A stretch of 64,000 nt of DNA, from positions 60,888 through 124,887 of the forward strand of contig CAYXTP010000012.1 in assembly GCA_964467985.1 (NCBI GenBank). The letters run 5' to 3'. The notes beneath the pieces were generated by a model that worked only from the letters and a program-made list of their open reading frames with translations, had not been told where the DNA came from and did no database searches. A program made the position numbers and the translations under genes. Shown in pieces: positions 18,099 to 26,647 of the stretch. Positions within the stretch are counted from its first letter, which is position 1. Each line of letters begins with the position of its first letter. This DNA comes from GCA-2720975 sp964467985. Lineage in GTDB: Bacteria > Planctomycetota > UBA1135 > GCA-002686595.

Positions 18099-19508
18099 CT
18101 AGGAAAGGGTGCAGGAAGCGGCTGAATCGGCGTCGACACCCGTCCAGGCATCAAAGCCGCCCAGAAGGTCCGTCATCCGTGTGAATCCGGCGCGCTGGAG
18201 CACGCTGATCGCCATGGAGGAGCGCTCGCCTGTTCGGCACAACACAACCAGGTCGCGATCGGCGGGAATCTCGCTGAGCCGGTTTGCAAGCTCGCCGAGC
18301 GGGACGTTCAAGCTGCCAGCGATCCGGCTTGCCTCGTGCTCCTTGGCAGTGCGCACGTCAACAACCAGAGCTCCATTGGTAGTCTCAAGCTGCTTGCGGA
18401 ATTGACTGGGAGTCACGCCGGCCACTGGAATCAGGGGGATGTCGCGCGTCTTCCATTCAGACATCGGGTGCTGCAAGTACCCCGCGACGATGTCGTACCC
18501 GATCCGGCCTAGACGCAGCGTTGCATCGACCTCATCCCCGGGTTCGGCAACGAGAAGGACGGGCAATTCGCGATCGAGGAGAATGCCCGACCAAGTCGCA
18601 AATCGGCTGGAGAGGGGGATATTCATCGCCCCGTGAACATGACCCTGCGCAAAGGCCGCAGGTTCGCGAACGTCGAGAACCTGCGCACCCAGCCATTGAC
18701 GCTCAAGCAACTCCACTTGCGTCAAGGGAACGAGTTCCTGAGCCAAGGCCGCATCCAAGGTTGGATGCTCTTGGCGGTTGAGGGTCGCGTTGTATCCGAA
18801 ATAGGGCGGCGCCGCGGGTTGGTCCTCCGTCACCATGGCAATGAACTCGGCCTGAGTCAGGGGCTTCAGCGCATCGTTCTGCTCTAGTTGCTCGCCGATC
18901 GTTGAGGACCGCTCGGTGCTGAGTTGCTTACCACACATTGAACCTGCGCCGTGGGCGGGAAAAACTCGGGTGTCAGCCGGTAGGGACATCAGCTTCTGCC
19001 GCAGTGACGAGTAGAGCTTTGCGCCGAGGTCCTCTGCAGTCACGCCCACCGAGGCCATCAAGTCCGGCCGACCTACATCGCCGACGAACAATGTGTCGCC
19101 CGTGAAGACCGCTGTCGGAGATCCGTTTTCCTGCTCGGAGTCGAACAGCAAGATCGAAATGGACTCCGGAGTATGGCCTGGAGTCTCGAGGAAGCGGAAC
19201 CACAGACTGCCCAGTTGGAGGGTCTGCCCGTCCCGGACGGGAGCAAAGGGGTACTCGGCCTCTGCCTTGACGCCCAGGTGAATGGTAGCCCCCACTCGGT
19301 CTCGTAGCTCAAGGTGCCCGGCCACGAAGTCGGCGTGGAAGTGGGTCAGGAATACGTGCTTGATCGTGAGACCAAGGCGCCGCGCCTCATCGATGTAGAT
19401 GTCGACGTCCCGTTGGGGATCGATCACCACGGCGGTGCCTGTTTCTTCGTCTCCAATGAAATAGGAGGCGTGGGATAGGCAGTCGAGATAGAAGGGCTTG
19501 AAGTGCAT
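18099..19508 (-). CDS. Persulfide dioxygenase-like metallo-beta-lactamase with two rhodanese domains, 469 aa
   Basis: The N-terminal 240 residues are an ETHE1-like metallo-hydrolase fold: THFHADFVAGH (metal site), TPGHTPES, FTGDTLFVGDVGR and FPAHGAG. Two rhodanese modules follow. The first (about 275-360) has lost its active cysteine (LLVAEPGDE instead of LCRxGxR), and the second (about 370-465) keeps LCRTGERSS. The family oxidises glutathione- or thiol-persulfide to sulfite, with a rhodanese supplying or using the sulfane sulfur. The start was set at MHFKPFYLD rather than 17 codons upstream. It probably heads the rhodanese/permease/carbonic anhydrase series. Confidence 0.92.
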   Translation of the reverse strand: MHFKPFYLDCLSHASYFIGDEETGTAVVIDPQRDVDIYIDEARRLGLTIKHVFLTHFHADFVAGHLELRDRVGATIHLGVKAEAEYPFAPVRDGQTLQLGSLWFRFLETPGHTPESISILLFDSEQENGSPTAVFTGDTLFVGDVGRPDLMASVGVTAEDLGAKLYSSLRQKLMSLPADTRVFPAHGAGSMCGKQLSTERSSTIGEQLEQNDALKPLTQAEFIAMVTEDQPAAPPYFGYNATLNRQEHPTLDAALAQELVPLTQVELLERQWLGAQVLDVREPAAFAQGHVHGAMNIPLSSRFATWSGILLDRELPVLLVAEPGDEVDATLRLGRIGYDIVAGYLQHPMSEWKTRDIPLIPVAGVTPSQFRKQLETTNGALVVDVRTAKEHEASRIAGSLNVPLGELANRLSEIPADRDLVVLCRTGERSSMAISVLQRAGFTRMTDLLGGFDAWTGVDADSAASCTLS

Positions 19509-19652
19509 GGCGGGTCCTGAGGAAGGGGATCGGTGTTCGCTCCACCCCCTTAGGGACACGCTTTTGCCCCAGGTTCCCGGGTCCCTAGCCCCGAACTGCC
19601 ATATTGCCCTAACCCCTTGCTATCGCACGTCTTATGACCTGCCCTTCTAGGG

Positions 19653-20450
19653 CTAGGGCCTGAATGAAGCCAACAACTGGGCTCTTAGTGCGCTCGGCAT
19701 TCGACCGCGCGCGATGTCCTGACAAACGTCCTGAGCCAGGTCCATGGTGGAGAACAACTCCGAACAGCGCTCGCAGACAATCTCGGGCGGGAATTCGAAC
19801 GGGACGTTGCGGTCGAGCGCTTCTTGTTTGGCCTGCAGGAGGTCCAGGCAGACTTGTTGGGAGTAGGCCGGCGCGGGCACTTCTCTCTGGGGGAGAGCCT
19901 CCTCAAGCGCCTTGCGCAGACGCAACCTCGCTCGATACAGGCGAGTCTTCACCGTCGCTTCGGGCATGTCCAGGATGCTGGCGATCTCAGCCAAGGTGAA
20001 TCCCACGATCTCTTTCAGGACCAGCGGCATCCGAAATTCCAAAGGCAACCCCGCGATGGCCTCCTCCACTTCCTTGCGACTCTCTTTGCGCAAGACCGCG
20101 TCGAGCGGTCCACCATCTCCTGCCGGAACAACGGCCATTGGCCCAGCGCCCATCGGGAGCAGCTCTTCCAGAGATTCCATGCGCGCCGGTTCGCCCGATT
20201 TCTTGCGATGGAATCGTTGGCAAACGCGCGACGCGATGACGTACAGCCACGTGGCTGGAGTCGAACGTCCGTCAAATTGATCCCAGCTTCGATAGGCCTG
20301 CAGGAATGTCTCTTGGACTAGATCCTCAGCCTCGTCGGGATTGCCGCAGAAACGCAGGCCGAGAGAGAATAGACGGTCGCCTTGGGCCTCCACCAAGTCA
20401 GGCAACGCCTTGTCGGCAGGGGCTGCGGAGAGGTCAGGGTCGGAACTCAC
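19653..20450 (-). CDS. ECF sigma factor with C-terminal zinc-finger-like domain, 265 aa
   Basis: Region 2 is clear (LGLRFCGNPDEAEDLVQETFLQ, then a WLYVIASRVCQRFHRKK DNA-contacting helix). Region 4 follows as GLPLEFRMPLVLKEIVGFTLAEIASIL and MPEATVKTRLYRARLRL. After a linker of about 30 residues the C-terminus contains CERCSELFSTMDLAQDVC, a cysteine cluster like the zinc-binding anti-sigma (ZAS) region, here in cis. A GTG start is used. It lies 144 bases upstream of the MBL-rhodanese gene, on the same strand, so direct control of the persulfide genes is the obvious guess. A cysteine-based cis sensor would suit a thiol or sulfane-sulfur signal, but that is inference. Confidence 0.88.
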   Translation of the reverse strand: MSSDPDLSAAPADKALPDLVEAQGDRLFSLGLRFCGNPDEAEDLVQETFLQAYRSWDQFDGRSTPATWLYVIASRVCQRFHRKKSGEPARMESLEELLPMGAGPMAVVPAGDGGPLDAVLRKESRKEVEEAIAGLPLEFRMPLVLKEIVGFTLAEIASILDMPEATVKTRLYRARLRLRKALEEALPQREVPAPAYSQQVCLDLLQAKQEALDRNVPFEFPPEIVCERCSELFSTMDLAQDVCQDIARGRMPSALRAQLLASFRP

Positions 20451-20723
20451 GGCACCAACATACGTCCCGGGCTCCTAGCTCGCGGTTGGATCTAGCCGCT
20501 TTTGTCCACTAGGCGTTGAGGGACTATCTCCTGGGACCCATGCCGCCGCATGGGGTTCGAAGGTGACCCCCAAGGGCGAAATGAAGGTCACGGTCTTCCT
20601 GTTCGGCTGGCTGATGAAGTGCTCTAGCTGCGACGACCGGAGCAATGAGATCGAGAGGCTGCGGGAATTTTGCCTCGCACGCCCGATGGCCAAGAAGCCG
20701 GCTCATCTCGCGCGTTGCTCAGA

Positions 20724-22460
20724 TCAGTCCCCGCGGCCCGCTCGCTCGTCCAGCTCATCCAGCGTGAAACGCACGCTCAAGATGTAGGGCTGCTGGCCCT
20801 CATCCCAGTGTCCGTAGGTGGTCGTCACGAAGGTCCCGTCGGGCAGCAACTCAAGGCCAGGATAGGTCGTGTCCCAGCGATGCTTGTTGTCCTTGAAGCG
20901 CACGCGGTACTGGCCCTCTCGTCCCTGAAGCAAGTCGTCGAAGGTGCCAACCCAGCCCACCCAATCTCCCTGGGTCGGACTCTCGTGGGTGGTGTCGCGA
21001 AAGGTGATGAACAGCCGCCCATCTGGGCCATAGGCAGGAGTGTGCCGGTCGCCGGTCAAACTCGCCGGCAGTTCCCGGGGGGCGGACCAGGTTTGGGCCT
21101 CATCGTCGGAGAAGATCACATAGCTGTTGCGCGTGCGGCTGTTTTCGCGCAACAGCACAGCCAGGGTCGTGCCATCGGGTGATCGAATGCAACCCGGCTC
21201 GCACAGGTGCACATCCGACCCAGACCAAACTTTGTCGGGCTCGGACCAAGTCAGCCCACCGTCATGACTGAGAGTCTGATAGAGAGTGAACACGCGCGGG
21301 CTTGCACCCTGGTTCTCAGATGAAATGAAACGCCCGTCGTCGTGAAACATGGCCAGATACGATCCATTGCGCAGGCGTTCCACGAAGCCCATCACGACGA
21401 TGCCCCCCCACTCGCCGACCGGTCTTAGCTCGGACCAGGACGTGCCGTCGTCCTCGCTCACCGCCAGTCGAGCGGGGTAGAGGCCCGACCAAATAATCAG
21501 TCGCTTGGCTCCCGTCTTCGGGTCCAGCACGCGGTGAATCGTGGGCACCTCACGGCTCGTGGCCCAGTTCTCGGGCGTGGGCAGCCTTTCCGACCAGGTG
21601 AGGCCGCCATCTGTTGAGCGCTTGTACACAATCGGCCCCCGCCCGTGCCCCTTGGGGTAGACGGCCAGAATCGTCTTGCCATCCTCGAGTAGTTCGGTGG
21701 TCACGTGGCCCAGATACTGGCCCTCTTCTCGATCCACCACGACGTGGCGACCCGCATCGCCGTCGAGATCCACGAGGGGAATGCTGTAACCCCGCGACGG
21801 CAGAACCTCTTCCATCATCGCCAGGGTGAACCGCGCTTCAACGACCACTGGCTCCTTGCCCGCCTCCAATCGGCTCGGGCCGGTTGAGAGGAAGGAACCA
21901 TCGTTCAGGCGAGTCAGCTGATTTTGAACCGCTACGAGGGGGTCGCCCTGGTGGTCCACCAGGCGGCAAGTGAACTGCCCTTCCTTGCCCCCTAGGAGAT
22001 CATCGGTGGTTCCAACCCAAGCGATGCGATCCCCCCGGGTTGGGCTGTTGGGATGTGTATCGCGAAAGGTAATGAGCAGCCGGCCGTCTTTCATGAAGAG
22101 GCCTGCGTGGCCGTCACCCCCGATGCTCGTGGTCGCGGGCAACCTTGGCGACCAAGTCTTGCCGGCATCCGAGCTGACCACTGCTCCCGTGCCCCCGCGC
22201 ACCGGGTTCTTGGAGTGGATAATGACGCGTTGTTGGCCGTCGGCCGAACCAAACCACCGCGAAGAATCCGAGCTCGGAGTGGGTTTGCCAGACCAAGGTC
22301 CCGCGACCTTGAGCACCCCTATCCTCCTGGACAGATCGACCCAGGGCGTCTGCTTGCTGCGGGTCGGGCTGATGCCACCTTGGGCAGCTCGCGCAGGGGA
22401 GTTCGACAGTAGAACGAGAGTGACGAGAACCAGCAGTCTAGGCGCGGACAGGTCTTTCAT
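20724..22460 (-). CDS. Exported sialidase-like BNR-repeat protein, 578 aa
   Basis: The chosen ATG (MKDLSAPRLLVLVTLVLLS) gives a signal peptide. The body holds at least five Asp-box BNR motifs of form S-x-D-x-G-x-T-W (SSDAGKTWS, STDGGLTWS, SEDDGTSWS, SHDGGLTWS, SDDEAQTWS), so a six-bladed propeller like exo-alpha-sialidases is expected. Catalytic residues for sialic acid cleavage (arginine triad, nucleophile tyrosine) cannot be assigned confidently, so it may be a carbohydrate-binding or other glycosidase-like protein. It is followed 44 bases later, on the same strand in the upstream direction, by the DUF1028 gene. Confidence 0.85.
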   Translation of the reverse strand: MKDLSAPRLLVLVTLVLLSNSPARAAQGGISPTRSKQTPWVDLSRRIGVLKVAGPWSGKPTPSSDSSRWFGSADGQQRVIIHSKNPVRGGTGAVVSSDAGKTWSPRLPATTSIGGDGHAGLFMKDGRLLITFRDTHPNSPTRGDRIAWVGTTDDLLGGKEGQFTCRLVDHQGDPLVAVQNQLTRLNDGSFLSTGPSRLEAGKEPVVVEARFTLAMMEEVLPSRGYSIPLVDLDGDAGRHVVVDREEGQYLGHVTTELLEDGKTILAVYPKGHGRGPIVYKRSTDGGLTWSERLPTPENWATSREVPTIHRVLDPKTGAKRLIIWSGLYPARLAVSEDDGTSWSELRPVGEWGGIVVMGFVERLRNGSYLAMFHDDGRFISSENQGASPRVFTLYQTLSHDGGLTWSEPDKVWSGSDVHLCEPGCIRSPDGTTLAVLLRENSRTRNSYVIFSDDEAQTWSAPRELPASLTGDRHTPAYGPDGRLFITFRDTTHESPTQGDWVGWVGTFDDLLQGREGQYRVRFKDNKHRWDTTYPGLELLPDGTFVTTTYGHWDEGQQPYILSVRFTLDELDERAGRGD

Positions 22461-22504
22461 AGGGACCAGTGTACGCCCGCTCAAGAGACTCGACGCTCCG
22501 CGAA

Positions 22505-24076
22505 TCAGAGTGCCAACTCGAATTCGACGAGCTCCGTCACATCCACCGCGCCCACGGCATCGGGACCCATCAGTGAGCAGAAATTGAATTGACGGCCAAC
22601 AAGTGAGGACCAGCCGCCAGCAGGTACTCGCAGCAAAGCCTGGCTGCGACCCGAACCGTCCAGGGTGCCCACGGACCGATAGAATTTCTGGGTGTTGCCC
22701 TTGGTCGTCCACGTGAACATGAAGAACGGATCGCGGTTGAGAGGCACGTGGATTCCGCTGTAGTCGAACCCGGGTGTAGTTCCCGAGTACCCTCCCAATA
22801 TCCGGTACGCCCGGCCCGCGTCCTGGGCACCGCGGTTGATGGTGAAGGGTACGCGTCCTCCATTGGTGGCACTCACGGTCCGCACCCCGACGTGCAACTC
22901 CGTCAAGGGAGATGTCTCCAGCACGATCAGCGGGCGCAAGAGCACGGATCGAGGCCCCTTCGCGTCGATCTCAACCTGGAATGCACCGCGACCGGCTGCG
23001 GTCGTTGAGACGAGTTCGAAGCTGTACGTGCCATCTCCATTGTCGGTCACCGGTCCGGGGGTCGCGGTCGCTGGCCCAGGGCTCGTACGCCGAATGGTCA
23101 GCGAGGCGCCACCCGTGGTCAGCGGGACCCCATCCACGTCCACGAGCTGAACGCGAACGCTGGCCTTTGAGCGCCCATCTGCCACGAGCAATTCGCGATC
23201 GACGAACACCTTGGACAGGTAGTGATCCGGGATGCCCGCCACCCCGGTGCGCCACGCGTTGTACCGGGACGTCAGTTCCGTCACGGGGTCCGGGTCGCTG
23301 GGTCCTTGACCTTTGAACACCTTCTCCAAGTAGTAGTTGCCGTTGGCGCATCCGAGAGCTTTGTTGCAAATGCCATCTACATCCCCAGGGCGTGCGAGCA
23401 CGATGAACGCCGTGTACGCCGAGTGGGTAAAGTTGGGCGGCGGCGAGCCACAACCGGGCGGATTGGAGCCGCTACATGAGCAGCGGCCATCCCCACCCCA
23501 CAGGCGGGCCGTCTCCATGGCAGCCATTACTCTCTGGCCCACATCACCCGTAGAAGCTCGCAGCGTTTTCTCGGTTTCCAAGATCACTTCCTTCCCGGCC
23601 AAGACATTGCCTTGGATGGCGTAGATCAAGTCGCCCACCTGGCCCGTGACGCCAAACCGCGCCTGGCCTGCCTTGCTCCCGGTGAAGGTCACCGGCGGTC
23701 CGTCGACGGTCACAATTCCGTACTGGCGACTTTGGTGGGAGCCGTCCTGCTTGGAGAGTTGATCCAGAATGCGCGCAGGCAGGAATCCGTTTTGAATTCC
23801 GTTCCAGATCGTCATGCGGTTGCCACCGAGACTGTCGACCATGGACTGGGCTACGCCCCCTCCTCGCTCGACCACGATCACCGGCAACCAGAGCTTCAGG
23901 GGAAACTTGTTCCCAATGCACGTGGCCGAAGCGACGCACACTTCGCCAGTCTTGCGATTGAGAACGACGATGGACCAGGTGGCGAGGGCAGGCGACGCGA
24001 GGACCAGAGAGGTCGCTATCAGCGCGCCCAGGCGCCGCGAGAGGACCGATTCGAGATGGTTGAGAAAGTGGCTCAT
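22505..24076 (-). CDS. DUF1028-family exported protein with Ig-like C-terminus, 523 aa
   Basis: Residues about 15-35 form a signal peptide ending in SPALA. The mature N-terminus TWSIVVLNRKTGEVCVASAT is the diagnostic start of DUF1028 proteins, which resemble Ntn-hydrolases and often act near peptidases or carbohydrate enzymes. The family region extends to about 240 (ending near THSAYTAFIVLARPGDVDG). The C-terminal half has Ig-like (Big/invasin-type) beta sequence: SKASVRVQLVDVDGVPLTTG and NGDGTYSFELVST. Function of the family is unknown. The ATG at 24076 was preferred to the adjacent GTG. The gene is divergent from the sulfatase at 24133. Confidence 0.85.
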   Translation of the reverse strand: MSHFLNHLESVLSRRLGALIATSLVLASPALATWSIVVLNRKTGEVCVASATCIGNKFPLKLWLPVIVVERGGGVAQSMVDSLGGNRMTIWNGIQNGFLPARILDQLSKQDGSHQSRQYGIVTVDGPPVTFTGSKAGQARFGVTGQVGDLIYAIQGNVLAGKEVILETEKTLRASTGDVGQRVMAAMETARLWGGDGRCSCSGSNPPGCGSPPPNFTHSAYTAFIVLARPGDVDGICNKALGCANGNYYLEKVFKGQGPSDPDPVTELTSRYNAWRTGVAGIPDHYLSKVFVDRELLVADGRSKASVRVQLVDVDGVPLTTGGASLTIRRTSPGPATATPGPVTDNGDGTYSFELVSTTAAGRGAFQVEIDAKGPRSVLLRPLIVLETSPLTELHVGVRTVSATNGGRVPFTINRGAQDAGRAYRILGGYSGTTPGFDYSGIHVPLNRDPFFMFTWTTKGNTQKFYRSVGTLDGSGRSQALLRVPAGGWSSLVGRQFNFCSLMGPDAVGAVDVTELVEFELAL

Positions 24077-24132
24077 CACGCTTCAATTGTACGCCTGCCC
24101 TGAGGATCCGGTGTGCTGTTAGGGTTGAGTCC

Positions 24133-25437
24133 ATGGCCCCGCTTCTCACTCCACGTCTGATCATCGCTCTGTGTGCAGCCCTGGGCATCTGGGCCGCCCC
24201 GGTGGGCGCGGCGAACAAGGGCGGGTCCCCTCCCAATATCGTGGTGGTGGTGCTGGACGACATCGGCACCGAGCGTCTCGGGTTCTATGGGAACGGGCCA
24301 ACACCTGCCACGACCCCTGTGCTTTCGAGTTTGGCCAGCCGCGGGCTGCTGTTCATGAACGCCTGGGCCAATCCGATTTGCTCTCCGACCAGGGCGACGA
24401 TTCAAACGGGCCTGTATGGCATCCACTCCGGGATTGGTGAGAACCCCAGCAAGGCGAACCCCGGCCTGCCCGTAGGCACTACCGTTCTGCCCGACAGACT
24501 TCCTCTCGCCTACACGCCGATCGTTGTTGGAAAGTGGCACCTAGCTGACGGCCTGCAGGGCCCAACACATCCGAACGATCTGGGGTACCAGCTCTTCTCC
24601 GGCTCGCTCGCCAATCTGACCTGGGCAGGGGGGGACTATTTTGAGTGGCGCCAGACCCTCAACGGGTTGACGTACCGGACAACCACCTACGCCCCGTCAG
24701 TCAACATCAATGACGCGGTCCGCGCGGTGGACCTGCTGCCGCGACCATTCCTAGTGCATGTGAACTTCAACAGCATTCACACACCGCTGCACGCACCCCC
24801 CCCGGACCTTCACACTCAGAATCTGCCGCCCAACCCAACGGACGACCCGATTGCCTATGTGAACGCGATGACTGAAGCTGCGGACACCGAATTGGGACGC
24901 CTGTTGGCAGAATTGCCGGCCAACACGTACGTGCTCGTCGTGGGTGACAACGGCCCGTTCAGCGGAGCAGTTGAGCCACCGCTGGACCCCAATCGAGTGA
25001 AGGGGACGCTCTATCAAGGAGGCATCCATGTGCCTATGTTCATCGCCGGGCCAGGGATTGTGCCCGGACGAATCGAAGCGCTTGTGGGCGTGGTCGACCT
25101 ATTCGCCACGATTCTCGAATTGTCTGGAATCAAGGACCTGCCGAAAAATGACAGCGTCTCGTTGGTTCCGTATTTCACGGATCGCACGTTGGCCCTGCGC
25201 AAGTACATCTACTCCGAGCGCTTCACGCCCAACGGAGTGAACAACCCCTTTTATCTCAGCCGCAAGAGGGCAGCCCGCGATCGCCAGCACAAGCTGATCC
25301 GCCGACAGGGAGCACCCGATGAGTTCTACGACCTGCTGCAGGATCCCTACGAACTCGTTGATTTGGTGACGATTGGCCTGACGCCCGACCAGCAGTCCGC
25401 GTTCGCACGGATTTCGACCTACATGGAGAGCCTGTAG
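24133..25437 (+). CDS. Type I sulfatase with canonical formylglycine site, 434 aa
   Basis: Signal peptide (LIIALCAALGIWAAPVGAA) then NIVVVVLDDIGTERLGFYGN, the metal-binding DD start of arylsulfatases. The modification motif CSPTRATIQTG follows (C-x-P-x-R with Cys as formylglycine precursor), then the conserved GKWHL and GDNGP metal loop. This set of residues predicts an active sulfate-ester hydrolase dependent on a formylglycine-generating enzyme encoded elsewhere. It is shorter than many arylsulfatases and ends with the usual DPYELVDL. The substrate, likely a sulfated polysaccharide or other ester, cannot be specified from sequence. Confidence 0.92.
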   Translation: MAPLLTPRLIIALCAALGIWAAPVGAANKGGSPPNIVVVVLDDIGTERLGFYGNGPTPATTPVLSSLASRGLLFMNAWANPICSPTRATIQTGLYGIHSGIGENPSKANPGLPVGTTVLPDRLPLAYTPIVVGKWHLADGLQGPTHPNDLGYQLFSGSLANLTWAGGDYFEWRQTLNGLTYRTTTYAPSVNINDAVRAVDLLPRPFLVHVNFNSIHTPLHAPPPDLHTQNLPPNPTDDPIAYVNAMTEAADTELGRLLAELPANTYVLVVGDNGPFSGAVEPPLDPNRVKGTLYQGGIHVPMFIAGPGIVPGRIEALVGVVDLFATILELSGIKDLPKNDSVSLVPYFTDRTLALRKYIYSERFTPNGVNNPFYLSRKRAARDRQHKLIRRQGAPDEFYDLLQDPYELVDLVTIGLTPDQQSAFARISTYMESL

Positions 25438-25450
25438 AAGCGAACTTGGC

Positions 25451-26281
25451 CTAGACCCAGGTGCCGTACAACTCCGGACGTCTGTCGCGCATGAAGAGCT
25501 GCTGACCGTGGGAACGCTCGACTTGCGTGAGGTCGAGTTCAGCGGTCAAAACCTCTTCACTTCCCGTGTCTGCCCGTGCGACGACCAGGCCAGCGGGATC
25601 GCAGACGAAGGACTCCCCGGCAAAGGTCAGGTGCTCCTCCTCTCCCACCCTGTTGCAGAGAGCAGTGAACACGCCGTTCTGAAATGCCGCCACGCGCATC
25701 TCCGCTTCGTACAGGCCTGCGGGCCACTCCCCAAGCGCGCCTGCCTGGGGCACGATGATCACTTCGGCACCCGCGACAGCCAGGGCGCGCATGTACTCGG
25801 GAAAGTGTCGGTCGTAGCAGATCGCCACGCCGATCTTGCCAAAGCGCGTCGAATAGACCGGTGCACCGCGGTCGCCCGGATCGTAGTAGCCCTGCTCGTG
25901 GAAGTGCTCGTATTCGGTGATGTGCACCATGCGCGTGCATCCCAGCAATTGGCCGTCGGCATCGATTACGGGGGATGTGTCGTAGGCCTTGTCCCCATCG
26001 CGCTCATAGAGATTGAGCACGACCACCACGCCGCACTCAGCAGCGAGGGACTGGAAGGCCTCGGTGATCGGCCCGGGGATGGGCTCGGCCAGGTCACGCA
26101 CATCCGCCGCTGCAGTCTGGGAACCCGCCGGGACCTGGGGATAGAAGGGCTCGAAGGCCAGCTCGGCGAAGCAGATGACCTGTGAGCCCTGAGCTGCGGC
26201 CCGCCGCGCGGCCTCCAGGCCTCGCGCCAGATTCTCTTTCACGTCGGGACCTGCCGGCTGCTGAATCAGGGCGATCTTCAT
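25451..26281 (-). CDS. Carbon-nitrogen hydrolase (nitrilase superfamily), 276 aa
   Basis: Nitrilase-fold amidohydrolase. The catalytic Glu is in VICFAELAFEPF and the nucleophile Cys in VAICYDRHFPEYMRAL. The usual Lys region reads LGCTRMVHITEYEHFHEQGYY, in which the standard Y-R-K-x-H lysine is not obvious (R-M at that place), although the rest of the segment, including the FHE glutamate, is well preserved. Start at MKIALIQQP, 20 codons inside the longest frame, is the standard N-terminus of the family. No signal peptide. Similar to N-carbamoylputrescine amidase-type enzymes in length. Stop lies 13 bases from the convergent sulfatase stop. Confidence 0.87.
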   Translation of the reverse strand: MKIALIQQPAGPDVKENLARGLEAARRAAAQGSQVICFAELAFEPFYPQVPAGSQTAAADVRDLAEPIPGPITEAFQSLAAECGVVVVLNLYERDGDKAYDTSPVIDADGQLLGCTRMVHITEYEHFHEQGYYDPGDRGAPVYSTRFGKIGVAICYDRHFPEYMRALAVAGAEVIIVPQAGALGEWPAGLYEAEMRVAAFQNGVFTALCNRVGEEEHLTFAGESFVCDPAGLVVARADTGSEEVLTAELDLTQVERSHGQQLFMRDRRPELYGTWV

Positions 26282-26380
26282 GCGGGCGAGCATACCAGGG
26301 CCTGCCAGGGGAGTGCGGAGAGCTACCGCGTCCGGATGCATCGAACGTGATTGGCGGGCTACGGAACGGCGCGTGAAGGA

Positions 26381-26590
26381 CTAGCAATCCTCTTGCGTGC
26401 GTTCGCCTTCCCGGTCCTTGTCCAGCAGCCCCAACCTTCGGAACAATTCGTCTTCGCCAAGCTCATCCGGGCGCTCTTCGCTTGCGCCAACAGGTCGCGT
26501 TTGCGAACCCGGTGCTGGGCAAAGTCGTCACGACCGTCTCTGAAGTGCGGCTCGGAGTCGAGGTGAGCGAGGGCGTGTTTGAGTTAGAGG
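26381..26590 (-). pseudogene. Possible decayed coding remnant in a 366-base gap
   Basis: Between the nitrilase start and the lectin-like gene stop no intact gene is present. On the minus strand one frame reads ALAHLDSEPHFRDGRDDFAQ and continues to about RDLLAQ. A second frame then reads GASEERPDELGEDELFRRLG and ends at a TAG. The two would join into one plausible protein tail if a single frameshift were present. The plus strand has a competing stop-free stretch of similar quality, so the assignment is weak. No family was recognised. Confidence 0.25.
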
Positions 26591-26647
26591 ACGAGTCCCC
26601 CAACCTGAATCGAGTCCCCTGTGCCTGAGCGGCTCGAACTCAACGAC

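Noticed and set aside
20452..20723. Open frames on both strands with a CSSC motif in the gap before the BNR gene
   Set aside because: Both strands lack stops over a short distance and neither has a convincing start or homology; ambiguous.
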